Numbered from the stretch's first letter, positions 22,980-30,548 are shown. The stretch is 31,589 bases of DNA from Palsa-1447 sp964414785 (GCA_964414785.1 CAYPXZ010000044.1:1-31589), one strand, 5' to 3'. Translations and numbers: made by a program. Notes: generated by a model not told the origin, from the sequence alone.

Positions 22980-23255
22980 TCAGCGCAGGCCGCGCAGGTT
23001 CGAGCCGGCCTTGAACCGGACAAGCTTCATCGCCGGCACCTTCATGGGCTGGCGCGTGTGCGGATTGAACCCCTTGCGGGCCGACCGCTGCGCGACGGCG
23101 AACGTGCCGAATCCGACAAGGTGGACCTCCGCGTCGCGCTTGAGGCCGCGCTTGATCGCCTGGAACACCGAGTCCGCAGCGCGCTCGGCCGCCGCCCGGG
23201 AAGTGCCGTCACCCAGCAGTCTGTGCACTTCGTCTACCAGTTCGGCCTTGTTCAT
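22980..23255 (-). CDS. HU/IHF-family nucleoid DNA-binding protein
   Basis: 91 aa, normal length. HU fold: MNKAELVDEVHRLL start, dimerisation helices, then the DNA-binding arm segment VGFGTFAVAQRSARKGFNPHTRQPMKVPAMKLVRFKAGSNLRG. The minor-groove proline is P64 in GFNP; the typical arm is GRNPxTG, so GFNPHTRQPM is a variant tip. HU dimers bend DNA and shape the nucleoid. The upstream spacer contains a -35-like TTGACC. The gene is followed within 3 nt by galK, so both are probably on one mRNA. HU versus IHF cannot be told by eye; a homodimeric HU is the simplest reading. Confidence 0.93.
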   Translation of the reverse strand: MNKAELVDEVHRLLGDGTSRAAAERAADSVFQAIKRGLKRDAEVHLVGFGTFAVAQRSARKGFNPHTRQPMKVPAMKLVRFKAGSNLRGLR

Positions 23256-23272
23256 GGGTTGCGCTTTTTTCG

Positions 23273-23301
23273 AGGCAAGGGGCTCGAATCGAAGCGGTCA
23301 A
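23273..23301 (-). promoter_or_regulatory. Candidate promoter of the HU-galK unit
   Basis: On the minus strand TTGACC (23301-23296) and TTGCCT (23278-23273) are separated by 17 nt, ending 18 nt before the HU ATG. The -10 match is poor (TTGCCT against TATAAT), so this is tentative. Confidence 0.3.
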
Positions 23302-23328
23302 ATGCAATCCGGAGAATCGTGCGCCCGC

Positions 23329-24213
23329 TCACGGCGCGGGGACGAGGGAGACGGTCTGCGGGCCGCCCTTGGCGAGCGAAAGGCCGCCGCCCAGGGCGGC
23401 GCAGTCCACGGAAACGAGCGCCAGGCCGTCGAAGCCGCCCGGGTCCGCGACCGCCGAGCGAAGCTCCCCATCCCTGCGCTCGCCGCGCCACAACGCCGCG
23501 GGAAGCGCGGGCGGCGCACCCTCGCCCCGCACCCGCACAAGCGTCCTTCGGACCCGCCCCAGGGACTTCACGCGGGCCATCACCTCCTGGCCCGTGTAAC
23601 AGCCCTTTGAATACGATATCGCCTGGGCGTCGAGGCCCCCCTCGTTCGGCAGGTCCGCAGGGCCGATGTCAGCCGGGACCGACGCGATGGCGGACCGGAT
23701 CCTGAGGCGCTCGATCTCGTCCGTTGCGACGGCGCGCCCCTGGGAGGAGGCGGCCAGGGCCGCGGGCGCATCCGCCTCGGGAAAGAGCCACTCCCAGTTC
23801 TCCCCGGGCGCCCTGCGCCCGGGGAACGCGAAACCCGGGCGCACCGCGGAGGTGAGCCACTCCCCGCAGCCTTCCCCCACGAGGGCCATGGCGCGCCACC
23901 CGGGAGACTCGTCCGAGACCTCGACCTCGTCCGCGATGATGTGCGCCTGCAGGTGTCCCGCGATGGCGGACCCCGCCGAGTCGGTGCTCACGATCCAGAA
24001 CTCGCCATCGAGCGGCCCCCGGATCACATGGCTGTCCCCGATCACGCGCCCTTTCCGGTCCAGCCAGAGGCCGTAGACCGACGCCCCTGCGGGCATCTTA
24101 CCTAAGTCATTGGTAAACTGGCCTTGTAGGAATCCAGCCGCATCGGGCCCCCATGCGCGGAGCACGCAGGCTGGCCGGTAGGGGTAAACCCAGGTTTTTT
24201 CGGATAAATTCAT
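23329..24213 (-). CDS. ygfZ: YgfZ/GcvT-family folate-binding protein (Fe-S cluster-related)
   Basis: 294 aa from ATG at 24213. The frame stays open to 24444, but that extension covers two intrinsic terminator hairpins and lacks family similarity. The signature KGCYTGQE is at 203-210 (C205), with GLDAQAISYSKGCYTGQEVMAR and an N-terminal FLQGQFTNDL segment as in YgfZ and GcvT-like T-proteins. YgfZ is a folate-dependent factor for maintaining certain iron-sulfur enzymes. It is not a glycine-cleavage enzyme here, since no gcv genes are adjacent. Its 5' region is AT-rich and shared divergently with the DAHP synthase leader. Confidence 0.9.
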   Translation of the reverse strand: MNLSEKTWVYPYRPACVLRAWGPDAAGFLQGQFTNDLGKMPAGASVYGLWLDRKGRVIGDSHVIRGPLDGEFWIVSTDSAGSAIAGHLQAHIIADEVEVSDESPGWRAMALVGEGCGEWLTSAVRPGFAFPGRRAPGENWEWLFPEADAPAALAASSQGRAVATDEIERLRIRSAIASVPADIGPADLPNEGGLDAQAISYSKGCYTGQEVMARVKSLGRVRRTLVRVRGEGAPPALPAALWRGERRDGELRSAVADPGGFDGLALVSVDCAALGGGLSLAKGGPQTVSLVPAP

Positions 24214-24328
24214 CAACGATAAGAGGCTAATGGCAAATCGGTTAGGAAGCAACGGCGCAGTTTCTTGGCAGCATTCCTTGACGATCACCGCAAAGCGATT
24301 ACCACTGAAAGAGTAGATTTTTTCAATT

Positions 24329-24349
24329 CTCCCGCCTAGCGGGAGTTTT
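24329..24349 (+). terminator. Intrinsic terminator 1 upstream of DAHP synthase gene
   Basis: The 7-bp stem CTCCCGC (24329-24335) / GCGGGAG (24339-24345), loop CTA, is followed by TTTT (24346-24349) on the plus strand. It is the first of two tandem terminator-like hairpins in the spacer between ygfZ and the DAHP synthase gene. Confidence 0.75.
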
Positions 24350-24369
24350 GGGGTAAATAAGAAAGCAAA

Positions 24370-24408
24370 GGCGGGCCGTCTAGGGGTAGGCGGCCCGCCA
24401 CTTTTTTT
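24370..24408 (+). terminator. Intrinsic terminator 2 (strong) upstream of DAHP synthase gene
   Basis: A 13-bp stem (GGCGGGCCGTCTA 24370-24382 with TAGGCGGCCCGCC 24387-24399, one G-U pair) is capped by GGGG and followed by AC and seven T (24402-24408). It is the strongest terminator on this spacer and lies 81 nt before the DAHP synthase ATG. Confidence 0.85.
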
Positions 24409-24455
24409 GCCCAAATTCGCGGGTCCGGCGCGATGCCGCGTCAAAATCCCTTGCG

Positions 24456-24479
24456 GCCCGCTGCTTTGCGGGCTTCTTC
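24456..24479 (+). promoter_or_regulatory. Third hairpin with T-rich tail directly before DAHP synthase
   Basis: The 6-bp stem GCCCGC (24456-24461) / GCGGGC (24468-24473), loop TGCTTT, is followed by TTCTTC, ending 10 nt before the ATG at 24490. The tail is a weak terminator at best; it could gate ribosome binding. Confidence 0.4.
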
Positions 24480-24489
24480 ACGGGACCCC

Positions 24490-25554
24490 ATGCAAAAGAC
24501 CTCGGACATCAATGTCGTCGAGACACGACCCCTGCCCTCGCCCACGGCGCTTCTCGCCGGGACTCCCAAGTCCGAGGCCCAGGCCGAATTCGTGACGCGG
24601 TCCCGCCAGGACATCCACAAGCTCATCTTCACCGACGACCAGCGCCTGCTCCTGATCGTCGGCCCGTGCTCGATCCACGACGTCGACGCCGGCAGGGAGT
24701 ACGCGGCCAGGCTCGCGGCGCTCGCCCGCGAGGTGTCCGACCGGGTCATGATCGTCATGCGGGTGTACTTCGAGAAGCCGAGGACCACGGTCGGCTGGAA
24801 GGGGCTGATCATGGACCCGCACCTCGACGGCTCCAACGACATCGCCGCCGGGCTGAGGATCGCGCGCGGTTTCCTGCGCGACGTGCTCGACCTCGGCCTG
24901 CCCACGGCGACCGAGCTGCTCGACCCGATCACCCCGCAGTACATCGCCGACCTCGTCTGCTGGTCGGCGATTGGGGCGCGGACCGCGGAGTCCCAGACCC
25001 ACCGGCAGATGGCCTCAGGCCTCTCGATGCCGATGGGGTTCAAGAACGGGACGGACGGGTCGGTGCAGACGGCGATAAACGCCATCCGCGCCGCCTCCCA
25101 GCCCCAGACCTTCCTCGGCATCAACCTGGACGGCGCCGCGTCCGCCGTCGTGACCGCCGGCAACCCGAACTGCCACATCGTCCTGCGCGGAGGCTCGGGC
25201 GCCCCGAACTTCTCGCGGGCCCACATCGCGAAGACCGAGCAGCTGCTGGAGAAGGCGGGGCTGTTGAAGTCGATCATGGTCGACTGCTCGCACGACAACT
25301 CGGCCAAGAAGCCGGAGTGCCAGCCCGACGTGATGCGCGAGCTCCTGGCCCAGATCGCCGAGGGCAACACGTCGATCATGGGTGCCATGATCGAGAGCAA
25401 CTTGGTGGCAGGCAGCCAGCCCTTCCCCCAGCCCGTCGAGAAACTGCGACGAGGGGTCTCGATCACAGACGGATGCATCGGCTGGGAAACCACGCAAGCC
25501 CTTGTCAGGGAGGTTCATGCCGCGCTCTCCACGCGCTTCCGCAAGGCCCCCTAG
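24490..25554 (+). CDS. 3-deoxy-7-phosphoheptulonate (DAHP) synthase, class I AroF/G/H type
   Basis: 354 aa from ATG at 24490; an ATG at 24433 is in frame but its codons lack the GC bias. It condenses PEP and erythrose-4-phosphate in the first shikimate step. Active site: LLIVGPCSIHD (metal C60), K97 in FEKPRTTVGWKG, GSNDIAAGLRIAR, TATELLDPITPQY, IGARTAESQTHRQMASGLS, KNGTDGS, VLRGGSGAPN, H268 in VDCSHDNSAKKP, E302 in GAMIESNL and D327 in SITDGCIGW. It is the AroG/F/H length, and the feedback site identity (Phe, Tyr or Trp) is not clear, so no isozyme symbol is given. The leader upstream has tandem terminators, suggesting attenuation. mdh follows 48 nt later. Confidence 0.95.
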   Translation: MQKTSDINVVETRPLPSPTALLAGTPKSEAQAEFVTRSRQDIHKLIFTDDQRLLLIVGPCSIHDVDAGREYAARLAALAREVSDRVMIVMRVYFEKPRTTVGWKGLIMDPHLDGSNDIAAGLRIARGFLRDVLDLGLPTATELLDPITPQYIADLVCWSAIGARTAESQTHRQMASGLSMPMGFKNGTDGSVQTAINAIRAASQPQTFLGINLDGAASAVVTAGNPNCHIVLRGGSGAPNFSRAHIAKTEQLLEKAGLLKSIMVDCSHDNSAKKPECQPDVMRELLAQIAEGNTSIMGAMIESNLVAGSQPFPQPVEKLRRGVSITDGCIGWETTQALVREVHAALSTRFRKAP

Positions 25555-25602
25555 ATTCTCCGTGCGCTCGCCCTGTCAATCGCTACATTGCTCCCCCCTT
25601 TC

Positions 25603-26589
25603 ATGAAAACTCCCCTACGCGTCGCCGTCACCGGCGCAGCCGGCCAAATCGGGTACTCCCTGCTCTTCCGCATCGCCTCCGGATCGATGTTCGGGCCGGA
25701 CCAGCCGGTGATCCTGCACCTGATCGAGATCGAGCCGGCCCTGCCGACCCTTGGCGGGGTCGTGATGGAGCTTCAGGACTGCGCGTTCCCGCTTCTCAAG
25801 GGCATTAAGGCGACCGCCTCCCTCGACGAGGGTTTCAAGGACGTCGACTGGGCGCTCCTCGTGGGCTCCGTCCCGCGCAAGGCCGGCATGGAGCGCAAGG
25901 ACCTCCTCGGGATCAACGGGAAGATCTTCACAGGCCAGGGCCACGCTATCGCGAAGAACGCCGCCGCGGGCGTGCGGATCCTCGTGGTCGGCAACCCCTG
26001 CAACACGAACTGCCTGATCGCGATGAACAACGCGCCCTCGGTCCCGAGGGACCGTTGGTTCGCGATGACGATGCTCGACCAGAACCGCGCGGTCGCGCAG
26101 ATCGCACAGAAGTCGGGCGCGGACACGACGGCGGTCTCCAACCTCGCGATCTGGGGCAACCACAGCTCGACGATGTATCCGGATTTCTACAACGCGCGCG
26201 TCGGGGGCAAGCCCGCGATCGACGTGATCAAGGACGACGCCTGGTTCAAGGACACGTTCCTGCCGACGGTCCAGCAGCGCGGCGCGGCGATCATCAAGGC
26301 CAGGGGCCTGAGCTCGGCGGCGTCGGCCGCGAACGCCGTGGTGGACACGGTCCGCGCCCTGACGACCCCGACCCGCGAGGGCGACTGGTTCAGCGTCGCC
26401 GTCTGCTCGGACGGCTCGTACGGCATCGAAAAGGGCCTCATGTTCTCCTACCCGATCCGCGGCGACGGCACGAAATGGACGATCGTCCAGGGGGTGAAGC
26501 TGACCGACTTCTCGAAGTCCAAGATCACCGCCACCGAGAATGAGCTGAAGGAGGAGAAGGCCCTGGTCTCCGAGCTCCTGCCGAAGTAG
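25603..26589 (+). CDS. mdh: Malate dehydrogenase (cytoplasmic/type 2 form)
   Basis: 328 aa from ATG at 25603. It interconverts malate and oxaloacetate with NAD+. NAD motif GAAGQIG (11-17), substrate arginines R92 and R98 in SVPRKAGMERKDLL, GNPCNTNCLIA (N131), LDQNRA with D159, and catalytic H187 in IWGNHSSTMYPD. Sequence and length match the group of about 325-330 aa cytosolic-type MDH found in many bacteria. The stop codon lies inside the hairpin shared with the convergent purK stop. Confidence 0.97.
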   Translation: MKTPLRVAVTGAAGQIGYSLLFRIASGSMFGPDQPVILHLIEIEPALPTLGGVVMELQDCAFPLLKGIKATASLDEGFKDVDWALLVGSVPRKAGMERKDLLGINGKIFTGQGHAIAKNAAAGVRILVVGNPCNTNCLIAMNNAPSVPRDRWFAMTMLDQNRAVAQIAQKSGADTTAVSNLAIWGNHSSTMYPDFYNARVGGKPAIDVIKDDAWFKDTFLPTVQQRGAAIIKARGLSSAASAANAVVDTVRALTTPTREGDWFSVAVCSDGSYGIEKGLMFSYPIRGDGTKWTIVQGVKLTDFSKSKITATENELKEEKALVSELLPK

Positions 26590-26605
26590 GCAGGGGCCTG
26601 CCTAC
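26586..26605. terminator. Perfect hairpin containing both mdh and purK stop codons
   Basis: The 8-bp stem GTAGGCAG (26586-26593) / CTGCCTAC (26598-26605) has loop GGGC. The mdh TAG (26587-26589) and purK TAG (26604-26602) each lie within an arm. It may act as a bidirectional terminator or mRNA-end stabiliser; no T-run on either strand. Confidence 0.5.
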
Positions 26606-27735
26606 AGCCGGGCCTTGAGAACCCGCGCGAGCGCCAGGGTCTCCTCGACGTCGGAGCCCTGGACCGTGAAGTGGCCCATCTTCCGGCCCGGCCTCGGGTC
26701 GGGCTTCCCGTAGAGGTGGAGCTTCGCACTCGGCTCCGAGAGCACGGCGTCCCACCGCGGCTGGGCCAGGGAGCCGTCGGCGCGCCGCCAGGCGTCGCCC
26801 AGGATGTTGACCATGACGGTCGGGTTGCGGGCCCACGAGGGCCCGAGCGGCAGGCCGCAGACCGCGCGCACGTGCTGCTCGAACTGGCTCGTCGCCGCGC
26901 CGTCGATCGACCAGTGGCCGGAATTGTGGGGCCGGGGAGCGATCTCGTTGACGAGGATCTCCCCCGAGGGGTCCAGGAACATCTCGACGGCCACGAGCCC
27001 CACGACGCCGAGGGCGTCGGCAATCCGCTCCGCCAGGCCCCGGGCCGCCCGCTCCACCTCGGCGGAAATCCGCGCCGGCACGATCGAGATGTCCAGGATG
27101 TGGTCCGTGTGGATGTTCTCCGAGGCGGGGAACGCGCGCGTCTCCCCCTGGCTCGTCCTGGCGCAGATGACCGAGATCTCGCGCTCGAACCCGATCCACT
27201 GCTCGACGACGCAGCGCCGCCCGCGGAAGATCGCGGAGGCCTGCGCGAGGTCCCTGGGCGTGTCGACCTTCATCTGGCCCTTCCCGTCGTAGCCGAAGTC
27301 GGCGGTCTTGATGACGCAGGGCAGGCCCACCTCCGACGCGGCCTGGACGATGTCGCCCTCGAGCGCCTCGGTGTAGCGCGCATGCGGGAAGCCGTTCGCC
27401 CTGAGCCACGCCTTCTCGCGCGAGCGGTTCTGGCAGACGTGGAGGACCGAGCTCGCCGGCCTCAGACCGACGATCCCCTCGATGACCCGCAGGGGCCCCG
27501 AGGGGATGTTCTCAAACTCGTAGGTGACGACGTCGACCGAGCGGGCGAAGGCCTCGAGCGCGGCCAGGTCCTCGTAGGGGGCGCACGTCTCGCGCTCCGC
27601 CACGGCGCCCGCGGGGCTCGGCCCCGACGGCTCGTAGACGTGGACCCGGTACCCCATCTCCTGGGCCGCGTGGGCGAACATCCGGCCGAGCTGGCCGCCG
27701 CCCAGGACGCCGATCGTTCTTCCCGGGGCGATCAC
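26602..27735 (-). CDS. purK: N5-carboxyaminoimidazole ribonucleotide synthase
   Basis: 377 aa from GTG at 27735, which overlaps the purE TGA as GTGA. ATP-grasp enzyme that carboxylates AIR with ATP and bicarbonate in purine synthesis. It has the N-terminal GVLGGGQLGRM dinucleotide-like motif (9-19), TYEFENIP, the ATP-grasp stretch LPCVIKTADFGYDGKGQ, VVEQWIGFEREISVI and the metal-binding EILVNEIAPRPHNSGHWSIDG. It converges on mdh with a 12-nt spacer built of one hairpin. The purE-purK order and coupling match the classical two-gene module. Confidence 0.96.
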   Translation of the reverse strand: MIAPGRTIGVLGGGQLGRMFAHAAQEMGYRVHVYEPSGPSPAGAVAERETCAPYEDLAALEAFARSVDVVTYEFENIPSGPLRVIEGIVGLRPASSVLHVCQNRSREKAWLRANGFPHARYTEALEGDIVQAASEVGLPCVIKTADFGYDGKGQMKVDTPRDLAQASAIFRGRRCVVEQWIGFEREISVICARTSQGETRAFPASENIHTDHILDISIVPARISAEVERAARGLAERIADALGVVGLVAVEMFLDPSGEILVNEIAPRPHNSGHWSIDGAATSQFEQHVRAVCGLPLGPSWARNPTVMVNILGDAWRRADGSLAQPRWDAVLSEPSAKLHLYGKPDPRPGRKMGHFTVQGSDVEETLALARVLKARL

Positions 27736-28256
27736 GGCAGCCGTGCGCCCAGCACCTTGCGTGTCTGGGCCCTGCGTCGGGCCTCCAGGGCCCGGGCTAT
27801 GGCAGGATGGTCGTGGGCGAGGATCGAGGCGGCGAAGAGGCCCGCGTTGACCGCGCCCGGCTTGCCGATGGCGAATGTCGCGACCGGGATGCCCCCGGGC
27901 ATCTGGACGATCGAGCAGAGCGAGTCGAGGCCCTTGAGGGACGTGGTCTCGACCGGGATCCCGAGGACCGGAAGCGCCGTCAGGGAGGCCGTCATCCCCG
28001 GCAGGTGGGCCGCCCCGCCGGCCCCGGCGATCAGGACCCTCAGGCCGCGGGCAGCGGCCGAGGTCGCGTACTCGAACATGAGCCTGGGCGTGCGGTGGGC
28101 GCTAACGACGCGCTTCTCAAAGGGGACGCCGAGCGACTCGAGCGACTCGGCCGCGTGGCGCATGGTCTCCCAGTCGGAGGTGCTTCCCATGATGAGCCCC
28201 ACGAGCGGGGCCCTCCTGGGGATGCGTTTCTTGGCTGCGGGTCGTCGGGTGGGCAT
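27732..28256 (-). CDS. purE: N5-carboxyaminoimidazole ribonucleotide mutase
   Basis: 174 aa. Class I PurE converts N5-CAIR to CAIR, using the purK product. Motifs: GSTSDW (24-29), SAHRTP (52-57, with catalytic His54), AGAGGAAHLPGMTASLT, PVLGIPVE and QMPGGIPVATFAIG. A basic N-terminal extension (MPTRRPAAKKRIPRRA) precedes the core, ~15 residues longer than in E. coli. The start ATG at 28256 is 3 nt downstream of a 10-bp hairpin (28259-28285), so translation may be structured. It overlaps purK by 4 nt. Confidence 0.96.
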   Translation of the reverse strand: MPTRRPAAKKRIPRRAPLVGLIMGSTSDWETMRHAAESLESLGVPFEKRVVSAHRTPRLMFEYATSAAARGLRVLIAGAGGAAHLPGMTASLTALPVLGIPVETTSLKGLDSLCSIVQMPGGIPVATFAIGKPGAVNAGLFAASILAHDHPAIARALEARRRAQTRKVLGARLP

Positions 28257-28258
28257 CA

Positions 28259-28285
28259 GGGGCGTTGCCTACCTTGCAACGCCCC
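28259..28285 (-). terminator. 10-bp hairpin between the RDD gene and purE
   Basis: GGGGCGTTGC (28259-28268) pairs with GCAACGCCCC (28276-28285), loop of 7 nt. On the minus strand the loop reads AAGGTAG and the hairpin ends 3 nt before the purE ATG. It may terminate the upstream operon (without a T-run) or regulate purE translation. Confidence 0.5.
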
Positions 28286-28310
28286 GTGCCTTGAGTTCAA
28301 CCCGCTAATC

Positions 28311-30068
28311 TCAGACCAGCGAGACGGACTTCGGGTGGCGGACGACCGCGGTGCCCGCGATCTTGTCGTGCCAGCCCTGCTTGCCGGAGTCGAAAGCGAT
28401 CCAGATGAAGCCGAGCCCGGCCGCGATCGCCGAGAAGAAGCAGGCCAGGGCGCGGACGATCGCCGTGGTCCAATCCATCGGCCGGTCATCCACCCTCACG
28501 ACGCGCAGGTTGAAGATGATCCCGCCGATCGTCGAACCCTTGAGCTTCCAGAGTATGGCCCCGTAGGTCGCTATCGCGATGGGGAAGAAGCTCCCGCCCG
28601 AGGCGTGCCCCCCGCCATTGGTGAAGTGCACCGTCGTGTGCTCCAGGCCCGCGGTGATGACGGCGATCAGGATGATGTCCAGGAGGAGCGCCACCATGCG
28701 GATCCAGAACCCGGCCCTGGGGAGGGCGGCCTGGCTGTAGGCCGCCACGGGCGCGGCGAGCGGGGGCACCGGGATCGCGGCCGCGGGGGCGCCCTGCATG
28801 ACCGATGCAAGGGGCGGGGGAACGGAACCCAGGTCCGGGGCCGGGGCCACCGGCGCCGAGACGGACGGATCCTGGGGCGCGGCGGCGGCCATGACGGGGG
28901 GCGCGAAGCCGGCGGCCGGGGGCGCCGGCGGGGCCGCCTTGGTCGACGTGAAGAGGGTCGTCACGGCGCAGGCGAATCCGAGGAAGGCCACCATGAACCA
29001 GATCGCCAGGCCGAGGAACGGGATGAAGTAGAGCACCAGGATGATCAGGGCCCCCACCAGCGCCCCGAGGGCGGGGCTCATCTGCTTGCCGAGTATCGAG
29101 CGGCCCACGAGGGCGTAGATCGCCGACTTGCCGAACAGGATGGCGGCCAGGATCGAGAGCGGCAGGACGATCAGGGCAATCGGGATCCCGACGACCGTGA
29201 CCAGGAGCAGGATGAAGAGGACCGGGAGCCCGAGGATGGAGAGGATGCCGGTCAGGAATGTGATCCCGGGACGGTGGGAGAGGGTCTCGCCGCACTTCGT
29301 GACGCCGTTCGGGAAGGCCAGCGCGAGGAGCACGTAGAGGCCGATCAGGCATACGTTGATGATCCACATCACGTGCAGGTGCGGTCCGAACGCCACCGGC
29401 CGGCCGAGCTTCAGGCCGTGGTGGAACCAGGACGAGGCGGCCGAGTCCTCGGACATGTCGATGCCCTGGGCCTGCATTACCACGTTGCCGCCGACGTAGG
29501 CGCCGGGCTCCTTGATGACAAGTCCGACGACGCCCACGGCATTGCCGTCGACGTGGGACTTCGGCCCGAGCTTGAGGGTGCCCATGACGGCCACGGCGTT
29601 GCCGTGCACAGTCCCGTTGATCGTGTTCGAGCCCATGACGGCGACGGCGTTGCCGTCCACGGTCCCGTCGACCTTGACCGGGCCCATGACGGCCACGGCG
29701 TTGCCGGTCACCGTCTCGTCGGGGCCCACGTAGGTGGACCCGCTGACCGAGACGCGGTCGTTGCCGTCATCGCCCTCGCCCCGGTTCGGGGCGCTGGGAG
29801 CGGGGGGCGGGGGAACCACCGTGGTCGCGGCGGGGGCTGCGGGGGCGGTTGCGGCCGGGACGGCCTGCGGGCTGGAGCCGATTTCGTGCAGCGGGGTCTC
29901 CGGCGCGGGGGCCGCGACCGCCTGGTTCTGCGTGGCCTGCGCCGGTGACGCCTGGGCGTCCTGCGGCTTCGCGGCGTCCGCCGCGTAGGCGATTGCTGAG
30001 AGTGTGAAGAGCGCGCCGAGCAGGAGGCCTGCGCGCAGCGTCTTGTTGAGTGGGATCATGGGAATCAT
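28311..30068 (-). CDS. Exported/membrane fusion: 17-residue beta repeats, TM region and RDD domain
   Basis: 585 aa. The signal peptide is residues 1-29 (cut near AYA/ADA); ATG at 30059 is an alternative start. A Pro/Ala-rich linker (about 35-98) leads to near-perfect repeats GNAVAVMGPVKVDGTVD / GNAVAVMGSNTINGTVH / GNAVAVMGTLKLGPKSHVD / GNAVGVVG (122-182), a short beta-helix (bactofilin/DUF-type polymer-like) pattern. Then come several transmembrane segments (about 234-375), a second Pro/Ala linker (378-446), and an RDD domain (RAGFWIRMVALLLD, D464, WHDKIAGT, D568). It is the last gene of the sigma/anti-sigma operon. Its role is unknown; envelope sensing or remodelling is inferred. Confidence 0.85.
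   Translation of the reverse strand: MIPMIPLNKTLRAGLLLGALFTLSAIAYAADAAKPQDAQASPAQATQNQAVAAPAPETPLHEIGSSPQAVPAATAPAAPAATTVVPPPPAPSAPNRGEGDDGNDRVSVSGSTYVGPDETVTGNAVAVMGPVKVDGTVDGNAVAVMGSNTINGTVHGNAVAVMGTLKLGPKSHVDGNAVGVVGLVIKEPGAYVGGNVVMQAQGIDMSEDSAASSWFHHGLKLGRPVAFGPHLHVMWIINVCLIGLYVLLALAFPNGVTKCGETLSHRPGITFLTGILSILGLPVLFILLLVTVVGIPIALIVLPLSILAAILFGKSAIYALVGRSILGKQMSPALGALVGALIILVLYFIPFLGLAIWFMVAFLGFACAVTTLFTSTKAAPPAPPAAGFAPPVMAAAAPQDPSVSAPVAPAPDLGSVPPPLASVMQGAPAAAIPVPPLAAPVAAYSQAALPRAGFWIRMVALLLDIILIAVITAGLEHTTVHFTNGGGHASGGSFFPIAIATYGAILWKLKGSTIGGIIFNLRVVRVDDRPMDWTTAIVRALACFFSAIAAGLGFIWIAFDSGKQGWHDKIAGTAVVRHPKSVSLV
29581..29706 (-). repeat. Three tandem 51-nt DNA repeats encoding GNAVAVMG
   Basis: The 24-nt core encoding GNAVAVMG occurs at 29581-29604, 29632-29655 and 29683-29706, exactly 51 nt apart, differing by one base. 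A weaker fourth copy lies 57 nt further on in the same frame. This could allow copy-number change by slippage or recombination. Confidence 0.9.
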
Positions 30069-30074
30069 TGGGTT

Positions 30075-30548
30075 TTAGGAGGCCTGGCGCGCGAACGTTA
30101 CGGCGCGGTAGGTCGCGGCGCCGATGGCGGCGAGCGCGGCATAGCAAACGGCGACCGTGCCGACGGCGCCGTAGAGCCAGACTGAGGGGGTTGCGGCGAG
30201 GAGGATCCTCGCCTTGCCTTCGGTTGTGGAGACGAGGTCCCTGGCAAAGGTGAGCCAGGCAAGTGAGTTGGCGATCGAGCCGCTGACCTGGTGGGCGCTC
30301 TGGGTGCCGCTGAGGGTGATCAGGCCGAGCACCATGAGAAGGCCGGCCAGCACCGAGCCGGCGACAAACCCCATGCGCACCGTCGACGGCCAGTGGGAGA
30401 AGGACTTCCTCCACCACGGCAGGGCAGCCCGGCGGGCCAGCTCGGCGAACACGCGCCCCTCAAGACCCGCGGGGGCCTTCCGGTCAGGGAGCCTGCGCAG
30501 CACGCCATGGATCGCGGCCTCGAGCTTGTCGGAATTGTATGGGTTCAT
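30075..30548 (-). CDS. Two-TM membrane protein, probable anti-sigma factor partner
   Basis: 157 aa from ATG at 30548. N-terminal ~55 residues are charged and cytoplasmic-looking (LEAAIHGVLRRLPDRKAPAGLEGRVFAELARR). Two transmembrane segments lie at about 59-80 and 122-146. The first part resembles the sigma-binding helical segment of anti-sigma factors, but there is no zinc-finger Cys/His motif. It lies 7 nt downstream of a sigma-factor gene and 6 nt upstream of the RDD fusion, so the anti-sigma role is inferred from position. I do not recognise a named family. Confidence 0.7.
   Translation of the reverse strand: MNPYNSDKLEAAIHGVLRRLPDRKAPAGLEGRVFAELARRAALPWWRKSFSHWPSTVRMGFVAGSVLAGLLMVLGLITLSGTQSAHQVSGSIANSLAWLTFARDLVSTTEGKARILLAATPSVWLYGAVGTVAVCYAALAAIGAATYRAVTFARQAS

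Noticed and set aside
24214..24444. N-terminal extension of the ygfZ reading frame (ATG at 24444)
   Set aside because: The extension runs through two intrinsic terminators, has lower GC and no similarity to YgfZ; the start at 24213 is the family length.
27807..29948. 713-codon plus-strand frame opposite purE and the RDD-fusion gene
   Set aside because: Strongly Asp/Gly/Arg-rich shadow translation without recognisable domains; the minus strand carries real genes.
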